From: Brachionus manjavacas
Taxonomy: Eukaryota > Rotifera > Eurotatoria > Ploima > Brachionidae
Assembly (NCBI GenBank): GCA_019054805.1
Contig: JAHQIY010000054.1
Coordinates: 46,632 to 110,631 of the forward strand
DNA length: 64,000 nt
Direction: 5' to 3'
The position numbers and the translations under genes are program-made. This document shows, in pieces, positions 51,701-64,000 of this stretch (its first letter is position 1; every line of letters begins with the position of its first letter). The notes beneath the pieces were generated by a model. The model saw nothing but the letters and a program-made list of their open reading frames with translations. It had not been told where the DNA came from and did not search any database.

Positions 51701-54700
51701 CCTCTATTTACTTTTTTCAACCCCAATGAACTGCTTGATTAATGAGTAGGTAATTTACTAACCTCTTTAGTAATGGACAACTTGAGTGACAAAGTGTCCA
51801 TTTTTTACCTTATTTTCTAATAGACAACATAATTGACGAGACCTCTATTTACTTTTTTAAATCCTAATGAACTCCTTGATTAATGAGTAGGTAATTTACT
51901 TAATTCTTTACTATTGGACATCTTGAGTGACAAAGCGTTCATTTTTTACATTATTTTCTAATGCACAACTTGATTTTCGAGGCGCTTATTTTCTATTTTC
52001 TTTACTTATGGACATCTTGAGTGACAAAAAATCCATTTTTTACCTTATTTTCTAATAGACAACATAATTGACGAGACCTCTTTTTACTTTTTCCAATCCC
52101 AATGAACTCCTTGATTAATGAGTAGGTAATTTACTTTCATCTTTACTAATGGACATTTTGAGAGACAAAGTGTCGCTTTTTTACCTTAATTTCTAATGCA
52201 CAACTTGATTTTCGAGGCGCTTATTTTCTTATTTCTTTACTTTGGGACAACTTGAGAGAGAAAGCGTTCATTTTTTAACTTATTTTCTAATGGACAACAT
52301 AATTGAGGAGACCTTTATTTACTTTATTCAACCCTAATGAACTCCTTGATTAATGAGTAGGTAATTTACTTTCTTCTTTACTAATGGACATCTTGAGTGA
52401 GAAAGTGTCCATTTTTTACCTTAATTCCTAATGCACAACTTGATTTTCGAGGCTACAATTTACTTAATTCTTTACTTATGGACATCTTAAGTGACAAAGT
52501 GTCGCTTTTTTGCCTTAATTTCTAATGCACAACTTGATTTTCGAGGCGCTAAATTTCTTATTTCTTTACTTATGGACATCTTGAGTGACAAAAAATCCAT
52601 TTTTTACCTTATTTTCTAATAGACAACATAATTGACGAGACCTCTTTTTACTTTTTCCAATCCCAATGAACTCCTTGATTAATGAGTAGGTAATTTACTT
52701 TCATCTTTACTAATGGACATTTTGAGAGACAAAGTGTCGCTTTTTTACCTTAATTTCTAATGCACAACTTGATTTTCGAGGCGCTTATTTTCTTATTTCT
52801 TTACTTTGGGACAACTTGAGAGAGAAAGCGTTCATTTTTTAACTTATTTTCTAATGGACAACATAATTGAGGAGACCTTTATTTACTTTATTCAACCCTA
52901 ATGAACTCCTTGATTAATGAGTAGGTAATTTACTTTCTTCTTTACTAATGGACATCTTGAGTGAGAAAGTGTCCATTTTTTACCTTAATTCCTAATGCAC
53001 AACTTGATTTTCGAGGCTACAATTTACTTAATTCTTTACTTATGGACATCTTAAGTGACAAAGTGTCGCTTTTTTGCCTTAATTTCTAATGCACAACTTG
53101 ATTTTCGAGGCGCTAAATTTCTTATTTCTTTACTTATGGACATCTTGAGTGACAAAAAATCCATTTTTTACCTTATTTTCTAATAGACAACATAATTGAC
53201 GAGACCTCTTTTTACTTTTTCCAATCCCAATGAACTCCTTGATTAATGAGAAGGTAATTTATGTTCTTCTTTACTAATGGACATCTTGAGTGACAAAGTG
53301 TCGCTTTTTTACCTTAATTTCTAATGCACAACTTGATTTTCGAGGCGGTTATTTTCTTATTTCTTTACTTTGGGACAACTTGAAAGACAAAGCGTTCATT
53401 TTTTAACTTATTTTCTAATGAACAACATAATTGACGAGACCTCTATTTACTTTTTTCAACCCCAATGAACTGCTTGATTAATGAGTAGGTAATTTACTAA
53501 CCTCTTTAGTAATGGACAACTTGAGTGACAAAGTGTCCATTTTTTACCTTATTTTCTAATAGACAACATAATTGACGAGACCTCTATTTACTTTTTTAAA
53601 TCCTAATGAACTTCTTGATTAATGAGAAGGTAATTTACTTTCTTCTTTACTAATGGACATCTTGAGTGAGAAAGTGTCCATTTTTTACCTTAATTCCTAA
53701 TGCACAACTTGATTTTCGAGGCTACAATTTACTTAATTCTTTACTTATGGACATCTTAAGTGACAAAGTGTCGCTTTTTTGCCTTAATTTCTAATGCACA
53801 ACTTGATTTTCGAGGCGCTAAATTTCTTATTTCTTTACTTATGGACATCTTAAGTGACAAAAAATCCATTTTTACCTTATTTTCTAATAGACAACATAAT
53901 TGACGAGACCTCTTTTTACTTTTTCCAATCCCAATGAACTCCTTGATTAATGAGAAGGTAATTTATGTTCTTCTTTACTAATGGACATCTTGAGTGACAA
54001 AGTGTCGCTTTTTTACCTTAATTTCTAATGCACAACTTGATTTTCGAGGCGGTTATTTTCTTATTTCTTTACTTTGGGACAACTTGAAAGACAAAGCGTT
54101 CATTTTTTAACTTATTTTCTAATGAACAACATAATTGACGAGACCTCTATTTACTTTTTCAACCCCAATGAACTGCTTGATTAATGAGTAGGTAATTTAC
54201 TAAACTCTTTAGTAATGGACAACATGAGTGACAAAGCGTCCATTTTTACCTTATTTTCTAATAGACAACATAATTGACGAGACCTCTATTTACTTTTTTA
54301 AATCCTAATGAACTCCTTGATTAATGAGTAGGTAATTTACTTAATTCTTTACTATTGGACATCTTGAGTGACAAAGCGTTCATTTTTTACATTATTTTCT
54401 AATGCACAACTTGATTTTCGAGGCGCTTATTTTCTATTTTCTTTACTTATGGACATCTTGAGTGACAAAAAATCCATTTTTTACCTTATTTTCTAATAGA
54501 CAACATAATTGACGAGACCTCTTTTTACTTTTTCCAATCCCAATGAACTCCTTGATTAATGAGTAGGTAATTTACTTTCATCTTTACTAATGGACATTTT
54601 GAGAGACAAAGTGTCGCTTTTTTACCTTAATTTCTAATGCACAACTTGATTTTCGAGGCGTTATTTTTCTTATTTCTTTACTTTGGGACAACTTGAGAGA

Positions 54701-57700
54701 GAAAGCGTTCATTTTTTAACTTATGAGAAAGCGTTCATTTTTTAACTTATTTTCTAATGGACAACATAATTGAGGAGACCTATATTTACTTTATTCAACC
54801 CTAATGAACTCCTTGATTAATGAGTAGGTAATTTACTTTCTTCTTTACTAATGGATATCTTTAGTGACAAAGTGTCGCTTTTTTACCTTAATTTCTAATG
54901 CACAACTTGATTTTCGAGGCTACAATTTACTTAATTCTTTACTTATGGACATCTTAAGTGACAAAGTGTCGCTTTTTTGCCTTAATTTCTAATGCACAAC
55001 TTGATTTTCGAGGCGCTAATTTTCTTATTTCTTTACTTTGGGACAACTTGAGTGACAAAGCGTTCATTTTTTTCCCTTATTTTCTAATAAACAACATAAT
55101 TGACGAGCCCTCTATTTACTTTTTCCAATCCTAATGAACTCCTTGATTAATGAGTAGGTAATTTACTTAATTCTTTACTAATGGACATCTTGAGTGACAA
55201 AGCGTTCATTTTTTACATTATTTTCTAATGCACAACTTGATTTTCGAGGCGCTTATTTTCTAATTTCTTTACTTATGGACATCTTGAGTGACAAAAAATA
55301 CATTTTTACCTTATTTTCTAATGAACAACATAATTGACGAGACCTCTATTAACTTTTTTAAATCCTAATGAACTCCTTGATTAATCAGTTGGTAATTTAC
55401 TTTCTTCTTTACAAATGGACATCTTGAGTGACAAAGTGTCGCTTTTTTACCTAAATTTCTAATGCACAACTTGATTTTCGAGGCGCTAATTTTCTTATTT
55501 CTTTACTTTGGGAGACATTGAGTGACAAAGCGTTCATTTTTTTAACTTTTTTTTTTATGGACAACATAATTGAGGAGACCTCTTTTTACTTTTTTCAACC
55601 CTAATGAACTCCTTGATTAATGAGTAGGTAATTTACTTATTTCTTTACTAATTGACAACTTGAGTGATAAAGTGTCCATTTTTCACCTTATTTTCTAATG
55701 AACAACATAATTGACGAGACCTCTATTTACTTTTTTTCAACCACAATGAACTCCTTGATTAATGAGTAGGTAATTTACTAACCTTTTTAGTAATGGACAA
55801 CTTGAGTGACAAAGTGTCCATTTTTTACCTTATTTTCTAATAGACAACATAATTGACGAGACCTCTATTTACTTTTTTAAATCCTAATGAACTCCTTGAT
55901 TAATGAGTAGGTAATTTACTTAATTCTTTACTATTGGACATCTTGAGTGACAAAGCGTTCATTTTTTACATTATTTTCTAATGCACAACTTGATTTTCGA
56001 GGCGCTTATTTTCTAATTTCTTTACTTATGGACATCTTGAGTGACAAAAAATCCATTTTTTACCTTATTTTCTAATAGACAACATAATTGACGAGTACTC
56101 TTTTTACTTTTTTAAATCCTAATGAACTTCTTGATTAATGAGTAGCTAATTTACTTTCTTCTTTACTAATGGTCATCTTGAGTGACAAATTGTCGCTTTT
56201 TTACCTTAATTTCTAATGCACAACTTGATTTTCGAGGCGCTTATTTTCTTATTTCTTTACTTTGGGACAACTTGAAAGACAAAGCGTTCATTTTTTAACT
56301 TATTTTCTAATGGACAACATAATTGACGAGACCTCTATTTACTTTTTTCAACACCAATGAACTCCTTGATTAATGAGTAGGTAATTTACTTACTTCTTTA
56401 CTAATGGACAACTTGAGTGATAAAGTCTTCATTTTTCACCTTATTTTCTAATGAACAACACAATTGACGAGACCTCTATTTACTTTTTTCAACCACAATG
56501 AACTCCTTGATTAATGAGTAGGTAATTTACTAACCTTTTTAGTAATGGACAACTTGAGTGACAAAGTGTCCATTTTTTACCTTATTTTCTAATAGACAAC
56601 ATAATTGACGAGACCTCTTTTTACTTTTTTAAATCCTAATGAACTTCTTGATTAATGAGAAGGTAATTTATGTTCTTCTTTACTAATGGACATCTTGAGT
56701 GACAAAGTGTCGCTTTTTTACCTTAATTTCTAATGCACAACTTGATTTTCGAGGCGCTTATTTTCTTATTTCTTTACTTTGGGACAACTTGAGTGACAAA
56801 GCGTTCATTTTTTAACTTATTTTCTAATGGACAACATAATTGACGAGACCTCTTTTTACTTTTTCCAATCCTAATGAACTCCTTGATTAATGAGTAGGTA
56901 ATTTACTTAATTCTTTACTAATGGACATCTTGAGTGACAAAGCGTTCATTTTTTACATTATTTTCTAATGCACAACTTGATTTTCGAGGCGCTTATTTTC
57001 TAATTTCTTTACTTATGGACATCTTGAGTGACAAAAAATCCATTTTTACCTTATTTTCTAATAGACAACATAATTGACGAGTACTCTTTTTACTTTTTTA
57101 AATCCTAATGAACTTCTTGATTAATGAGAAGGTAATTTATGTTCTTCTTTACTAATGGACATCTTGAGTGACAAAGTGTCGCTTTTTTACCTTAATTTCT
57201 AATGCACAACTTGATTTTCGAGGCGCTTATTTTCTTATTTCTTTACTTTGGGACAACTTGAAAGACAAAGCGTTCATTTTTTAACTTATTTTCTAATGGA
57301 CAACATAATTGACGAGACCTCTATTTACTTTTTTCAACACCAATGAACTCCTTGATTAATGAGTAGGTAATTTACTTACTTCTTTACTAATGGACAACTT
57401 GAGTGATAAAGTCTTCATTTTTCACCTTATTTTCTAATGAACAACATAATTGACGAGACCTCTATTTACTTTTTTCAACCACAATGAACTCCTTGATTAA
57501 TGAGTAGGTAATTTACTAACCTTTTTAGTAATGGACAACTTGAGAGAGAAAGCGTTCATTTTTTAACTTATTTTCTAATGGACAACATAATTGAGGAGAC
57601 CTTTATTTACTTTATTCAACCCTAATGAACTCCTTGATTAATGAGTAGGTAATTTACTTTCTTCTTTACTAATGGACATCTTGAGTGAGAAAGTGTCCAT

Positions 57701-60700
57701 TTTTTACCTTAATTCCTAATGCACAACTTGATTTTCGAGGCTACAATTTACTTAATTCTTTACTTATGGACATCTTAAGTGACAAAGTGTCGCTTTTTTG
57801 CCTTAATTTCTAATGCACAACTTGATTTTCGAGGCGCTAAATTTCTTATTTCTTTACTTTGGGACAACTTGAGTGACAAAGCGTTCATTTTTTTCCCTTA
57901 TTTTCTAATGGACAATATAATTGACGAGCCCTCTTTTTACTTTTTCCAATCCTAATGAACTCCTTGATTAATGAGTAGGTAATTTACTTTCTTCTTTACT
58001 AATGGACATCTTGAGTGACAAAGCGTTCATTTTTTACATTATTTTCTAATGCACAACTTGATTTTCGAGGCTACAATTTTCTAATTTCTTTACTTATGGA
58101 CATCTTGAGTGACAAAAAATCCATTTTTTACCTTATTTTCTAATAGACAACATAATTGACGAGACCTCTTTTTACTTTTTCCAATCCTAATGAACTCCTT
58201 GATTAATGAGTAGGTAATTTACTTTCTTCTTTACTAATGGACATCTTGAGTGACAAAGTGTCCATTTTTTACCTTAATTCCTAATGCACAACTTGATTTT
58301 CGAGGCTACAATTTACTTAATTCTTTACTTATGGACATCTTAAGTGACAAAGTGTCGCTTTTTTACCTTAATTTCTAATGCACAACTTGATTTTCGAGGC
58401 GCTTATTTTCTTATTTCTTTACTTTGGGACAATTTGAGTGACAAAGAGTTCATTTTTTACCTTATTTTCTAATGCACAACTTGATTTTCGAGGCGCTTAT
58501 TTTCTTATTTCTTTACTTCTGGGCATCTTGAGTGACAAAAAATCCATTTTTTACCTTATTTTCTAATAGACAACATAATTGACGAGTACTCTTTTTACTT
58601 TTTTAAATCCTAATGAACTTCTTGATTAATGAGAAGGTAATTTACTTTCTTCTTTACTAATGGACATCTTGAGTGACAAGGTGTCGCTTTTTTACCTTAA
58701 TTTCTAATGCACAACTTGATTTTCGAGGCGCTTATTTTCTTATTTCTTTACTTTGGGACAACTTGAAAGACAAATAGTTCATTTTTTAACTTATTTTCTA
58801 ATGGACAACATAATTGACGAGACCTCTATTTACTTTTTTCAACCCCAATGAACTCCTTGATTAATGAGTAGGTAATTTACTTACTTCTTTACTAATGGAC
58901 AACTTGAGTGATAAAGTTTTCATTTTTCACCTTATTTTCTAATGAACAACATAATTGACGAGACCTCTATTTACTTTTCAACCCCAATGAACTCCTTGAT
59001 TAATGAGTAGGTAATTTACTAACCTCTTTAGTAATGGACAACTTGAGTGACAAAGTGTCCATTTTTTACCTTATTTTCTAATGTACAACATAATTGACGA
59101 GACCTCTATTTACTTTTTTAAATCCTAATGAACTCCTTGATTAATGAGTAGGTAATTTACTTAATTCTTTACTAATGGACATCTTGAGTGACAAAGCGTT
59201 CATTTTTTACATTATTTTCTAATGCACAACTTGATTTTCGAGGCGCTTATTTTTCTATTTTCTTTAGTTATGGACATCTTGAGTGACAAAAAATCCATTT
59301 TTTACCTTATTTTCTAATAGACAACATAATTGACGAGACCTCTTTTTACTTTTTCCAATCCCAATGAACTCCATGATTAATGAGTAGGTAATTTACTTTC
59401 TTATTTACTAATGGACATCTTGAGAGACAAAGTGTCGCTTTTTTACCTTAATTTCTAATGCACAACTTGATTTTCGAGGCGCTTATTTTCTTATTTCTTT
59501 ACTTTGGGACAACTTGAGAGAGAAAGCGTTCATTTTTTAACTTATTTTCTAATGGACAACATAATTGACGAGACCTCTATTTACTTTTTTCAACCCCAAT
59601 GAACTCCTTGATTAATGAGTAGGTAATTTACTTACTTCTTTACTAATGGACAACTTGAGGGATAAAGTTTTCATTTTTCACCTTATTTTCTAATGAACAA
59701 CACAATTGACGAGACCTCTATTTACTTTTTTCAACCCCAATGAACTCCTTGATTAATGAGTAGGTAATTTACTAACCTCTTTAGTAATGGACAACTTGAG
59801 TGACAAAGTGTCCATTTTTTACCTTATTTTCTAATAGACAACATAATTGACGAGACCTCTATTTACTTTTTTAAATCCTAATGAACTCCATGATTAATGA
59901 GTAGGTAATTTACTTTCTTATTTACTAATGGACATCTTGAGAGACAAAGTGTCGCTTTTTTACCTTAATTTCTAATGCACAACTTGATTTTCGAGGCGCT
60001 TATTTTCTTATTTCTTTACTTTGGGACAACTTGAGAGAGAAAGCGTTCATTTTTTAACTTATTTTCTAATGGACAACATAATTGACGAGACCTCTATTTA
60101 CTTTTTTCAACCCCAATGAACTCCTTGATTAATGAGTAGGTAATTTACTTACTTCTTTACTAATGGACAACTTGAGGGATAAAGTTTTCATTTTTCACCT
60201 TATTTTCTAATGAACAACACAATTGACGAGACCTCTATTTACTTTTTCAACTTCAATGAACTCCTTGATTAATGAGTAGGTAATTTACTAACCTCTTTAG
60301 TAATGGACAACTTGAGTGACAAAGTGTCCATTTTTTACCTTATTTTCTAATAGACAACATAATTGACGAGACCTCTATTTACTTTTTTAAATCCTAATGA
60401 ACTCCTTGATTAATGAGTAGGTAATTTACTTTCTTCTTTACTAATGGACATCTTGAGTGACAAAGCGTTCATTTTTTACATTATTTTCTAATGCACAACT
60501 TGATTTTCGAGGCGCTTATTTTCTAATTTCTTTACTTATGGACATCTTGAGTGACAAAAAATCCATTTTTTACCTTATTTTCTAATAGACAACATAATTG
60601 ACGAGACCTCTTTTTACTTTTTCCAATCCTAATGAACCCCTTGATTAATGTTTAGGTAATTTACTTTCTTCTTTACTAATGGACATCTTGAGTGACAAAG

Positions 60701-63700
60701 TGTCGCTTTTTTACCTTAATTTCTAATGCACAACTTGATTTTCATGGCGCTTATTTTCTTATTTCTTTACTTTGGGACAACTTGAGAGAGAAAGCGTTCA
60801 TTTTTTAACTTATTTTCTAATGGACAACATAATTGACGAGACCTCTATTTACTTTTTTAAATCCTATAGAAATCCTTGATTAATGAGTAGGTAATTTACT
60901 TACCTCTTTACTAATGGACATCTTAAGTGAGAAAGCGTCCATTTTTTTCCTTATTTTCTAATGCACAACTTGATTTTCAAGGCGCTTATTTTCTTTTTTC
61001 TTTACTTATGGACATCTTGAGTGACAAAAAATCCATTTTTTACCTTATTTTCTAATAGACAACATAATTGACGAGACCTCTATTTACTTTTTCCAATCCT
61101 AATGAACCCCTTGATTAATGTTTAGGTAATTTACTTTCTTTTTTACTAATGGAGATCTTGAGTGACAAAGTGTCGCTTTTTTACCTTAATTTCTAATGCA
61201 CAACTTGATTTTCGAGGCGCTTATTTTCTTATTTCTTTACTTTGGGACAACTTGAGAGAGAAAGCGTTCATTTTTTAACTTATTTTCTAATGGACAACAT
61301 AATTGAGGAGACCTATATTTACTTTATTCAACCCTAATGAACTCCTTGATTAATGAGTAGGTTATTTACTTTCTTCTTTACTAATGGACATCTTGAGTGA
61401 GAAAGCGTCCATTTTTCACCTTATTTTCTAATGCACAACTTGATTTTCGAGGCGCTAATTTTCTTATTTCTTTACTTTGGGACAACTTTAAAGACAAAGC
61501 GTTCATTTTTTAACTTATTTTCTAATGGACAACATAATTGACGAGACCTCTATTTACTTTTTTCAACCCCAATGAACTCCTTGATTAATGAGTAGGTAAT
61601 TTACTTACTTCTTTACTAATGGACAACTTGAGTGATAAGGTTTTCATTTTTTACCTTATTTTCTAATAGACAACATAATTGACGAGACCTCTTTTTACTT
61701 TTTTAAATCCTAATGAACTCCTTGATTAATGAGTAGGTAATTTACTTTCTTCTTTACTAAAGGACATCTTGAGTGACAAAGTGTCGCTTTTTTACCTTAA
61801 TTTCTAATGCATAACTTGATTTTCGAGGCGCTAATTTTCTTATATCTTTACTTTGGGACAACTTGAGTGACAAAGCGTTCATTTTTTTCCCTTATTTTCT
61901 AATAAACAACATAATTGACGAGCCCTCTATTTACTTTTTCCAATCCTAATGAACTCCTTGATTAATGAGTAGGTAATTTACTTAATTCTTTACTAATGGA
62001 CATCTTGAGTGACAAAGCGTTCATTTTTTACCTTATTTTCTAATGCACAACTTGATTTTCGAGGCGCTTATTTTCTAATTTCTTTACTTATGGACATCTT
62101 GAGTGACAAAAAATCCATTTTTTACCTTATTTTCTAAAAGACAACATAATTGACGAGACCTCTTTTTACTTTTTTAAATCCTAATGAACTCCTTGATTAA
62201 TGAGTAGGTAATTTACTTTCTTTTTTACTAATGGAGATCTTGAGTGACAAAGTGTCGCTTTTTTACCTTAATTTCTAATGCACAACTTGATTTTCGAGGC
62301 GCTTATTTTCTTATTTCTTTACTTTGGGACAACTTGAGAGAGAAAGCGTTCATTTTTTAACTTATTTTCTAATGGACAACATAATTGAGGAGACCTATAT
62401 TTACTTTATTCAACCCTAATGAACTCCTTGATTAATGAGTAGGTAATTTACTTTCTTCTTTACTAATGGACATCTTGAGTGAGAAAGCGTCCATTTTTCA
62501 CCTTATTTTCTAATGCACAACTTGATTTTCGAGGCGCTAATTTTCTTATTTCTTTACTTTGGGACAACTTGAAAGACAAAATGTTCATTTTTTAAATTAT
62601 TTTCTAATGGACAACATAATTGACGAGACCTCTATTTACTTTTTCCAACCCCAATGAACTCCTTGATTAATGAGTAGGTAATTTACTTACTTCTTTACTA
62701 ATGGACAACTTGAGTGATAAAGTTTTCATTTTTTACCTTATTTTCTAATGGACAACATAATTGACGAGACCTCTATTTACTTTTTTCAACCCCAATGAAC
62801 TCCTTGATTAATGAGTAGGTAATTTACTAAACTCTTTAGTAATGGACAACATGAGTGACAAAGCGTCCATTTTTACCTTATTTTCTAATAGACAACATAA
62901 TTGACGAGACCTCTTTTTACTTTATTCAACCCTAATGAACTCCTTGATTAATGAGTAGGTAATTTACTTTCTTCTTTACTAATGGACATCTTGAGTGACA
63001 AAGTGTCGCTTTTTTACCTTAATTTCTAATGCACAACTTGATTTTCGAGGCGCTAATTTTCTTATTTCTTTACTTTGGGACTAACTTGAGTGACAAAGCG
63101 TTCATTTTTCACCTTAATTTCTAATGCACAACTTGATTTTTCAGAGGCTGGCTATAATTTTTTACCTACCTCTCAGTAATGGACATCTTGAGTGAGGAAA
63201 GTCATTTTGTAGCATTCTTTACAACTTGATTTTCATTTTCTTATTTTTTATTTTGGGACAACTTGAGTGACAAAGCGTCCATTTTTACCTTATTTTCTAA
63301 TAGACAACATAATTGACGAGACCTCTATTTACTTTTTTAAATCTTAATGAACTCCTTGATTAATGAGTAGGTAATTTACTTACTTCTTTACTTTGGGACA
63401 ACTTGAGTGATAAAGTGTCCATTTTTTCCCTTTTTTTCTAATGCACAACTTGATTTTCGAGGCTATAATTTACTTACCTCTTTAGTAATGGACAACTTGA
63501 GTGACAAAGAGTTCATTTTTTACCTTAATTTCTAATGCACAACTTTATTTTCGAGGCGCTAATTTTCTTATTTCTTTACTAATGGACAACATGAGTGACA
63601 AAGCGTCCATTTTTACCTTATTTTCTAATAGACAACATAATTGACGAGACCTCTTTTTACTTTATTCAACCCTAATGAACTCCTTGATTAATGAGTAGGT

Positions 63701-64000
63701 AATTTACTTTCTTCTTTACTAATGGACATCTTGAGTGACAAAGTGTCGCTTTTTTACCTTAATTTCTAATGCACAACTTGATTTTCGAGGCGCTAATTTT
63801 CTTATTTCTTTACTTTGGGACAATTTGAGTGACAAAGAGTTCATTTTTTACCTTATTTTCTAATGCACAACTTGATTTTCGAGGCGCTTATTTTCTTACC
63901 TTTTATTTTGGGACAACTTGAGTGACAAAGCGTTCATTTTTTATCTTATTTTCAAATGCAAAACTTGATTTTCGAGGCGCTAATTTTCTTATTTCTTTAC
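42800..64000 (+). repeat. Satellite array of 47-bp monomers with higher-order repeats
   Basis: More than 21 kb built from four related 47-bp monomers, each starting (T/C)AATG-x-AC. Type a: TAATGGACAACTTGAGTGAC. Type b: TAATGCACAACTTGATTTTC. Type c: TAATGGACAACATAATTGAC. Type d: CAATGAACTCCTTGATTAAT. The order a-b-a-c-d gives a 235-bp unit (for example 43267 to 43502). From about 45852 to 47164 an a-b-a-b-a-c-d unit of 329 bp repeats about four times. The marker ACTTTCATCTTTACTAATGG recurs at about 47950, 48702, 49878, 51289, 52135, 52699 and 54576, always at near multiples of 47. The first 300 bp (42800-43100) are more diverged and blur the types. No coding, and it runs off the window end. 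Location may be centromeric, pericentromeric or subtelomeric; unproven. Confidence 0.95.

Noticed and set aside
42800..64000. CRISPR-like regular array
   Set aside because: No repeat/spacer alternation; adjacent 47-bp units are all homologous and the context is eukaryotic.
1..64000. tRNA or rRNA genes and telomeric repeats
   Set aside because: No cloverleaf-like sequence, rRNA core or short telomere-type repeat was recognised by eye; the primer binding sites are only tRNA complements.

Overview
The window reads as AT-rich genomic DNA of an invertebrate animal. The evidence is spliced genes with short GT-AG introns (about 50-130 bp), recognisable animal families (an SPPL3-type intramembrane protease, a DUF268-type protein, a homeodomain protein with a MYT1-type CCHHC finger), Ty3/gypsy LTR retrotransposons, non-LTR retrotransposons, MITE-like elements and a very long tandem satellite. 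The exact group cannot be fixed from the sequence. A fast-evolving lineage such as a rotifer would fit, but that is a guess. No rRNA, tRNA or CRISPR array was recognised.

Layout. 1-7280: a complete Ty3/gypsy element (element 1) with 5-bp target duplications, Gag, Pol with a C-terminal chromodomain, an Env-like region and an extra 3' ORF placed after a 27-A tract. 7281-9106: AT-rich spacer with a 144-bp in-frame tandem repeat and an inverted, decayed 5' end of element 1. 9107-19219 (copy A) and 20465-32430 (copy B): a near-identical segment present twice in tandem. Each copy holds a second, unrelated Ty3/gypsy element (element 2; dead RT and RNase H active sites, an RRM plus coiled-coil ORF after a poly(A) tract), an SPPL3-like gene on the minus strand, an inverted decayed copy of its second exon, a LINE remnant and a DUF268 gene broken by a MITE. 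Copy B alone carries a 1.85-kb non-LTR insertion. It breaks off inside the MITE exactly where a minus-strand methyltransferase gene ends (32431-33200).

33201-39300: AT-rich spacer, a GC-rich gene relic (about 34505-35057), a CR1-like LINE (about 35065-36795), decayed coding-like DNA and a hAT-like foldback MITE (38321-38594). 39312-42774 (minus): a gene of about 12 exons encoding a homeodomain, repeated acidic modules, a long coiled coil and a CCHHC zinc finger. This is an unusual architecture. 42800-64000: more than 21 kb of satellite built from four related 47-bp monomer types arranged in 235-bp and 329-bp higher-order units. It continues beyond the window.

Many reading frames are broken by single-base indels, mostly in homopolymers, and several differ between copies A and B. 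Residual long-read error is therefore a serious alternative to genuine pseudogene decay. Some breaks (element 2 active-site changes, an in-frame TAA, the RRM frameshift) are shared by both copies and so are either real and older than the duplication, or common to both.
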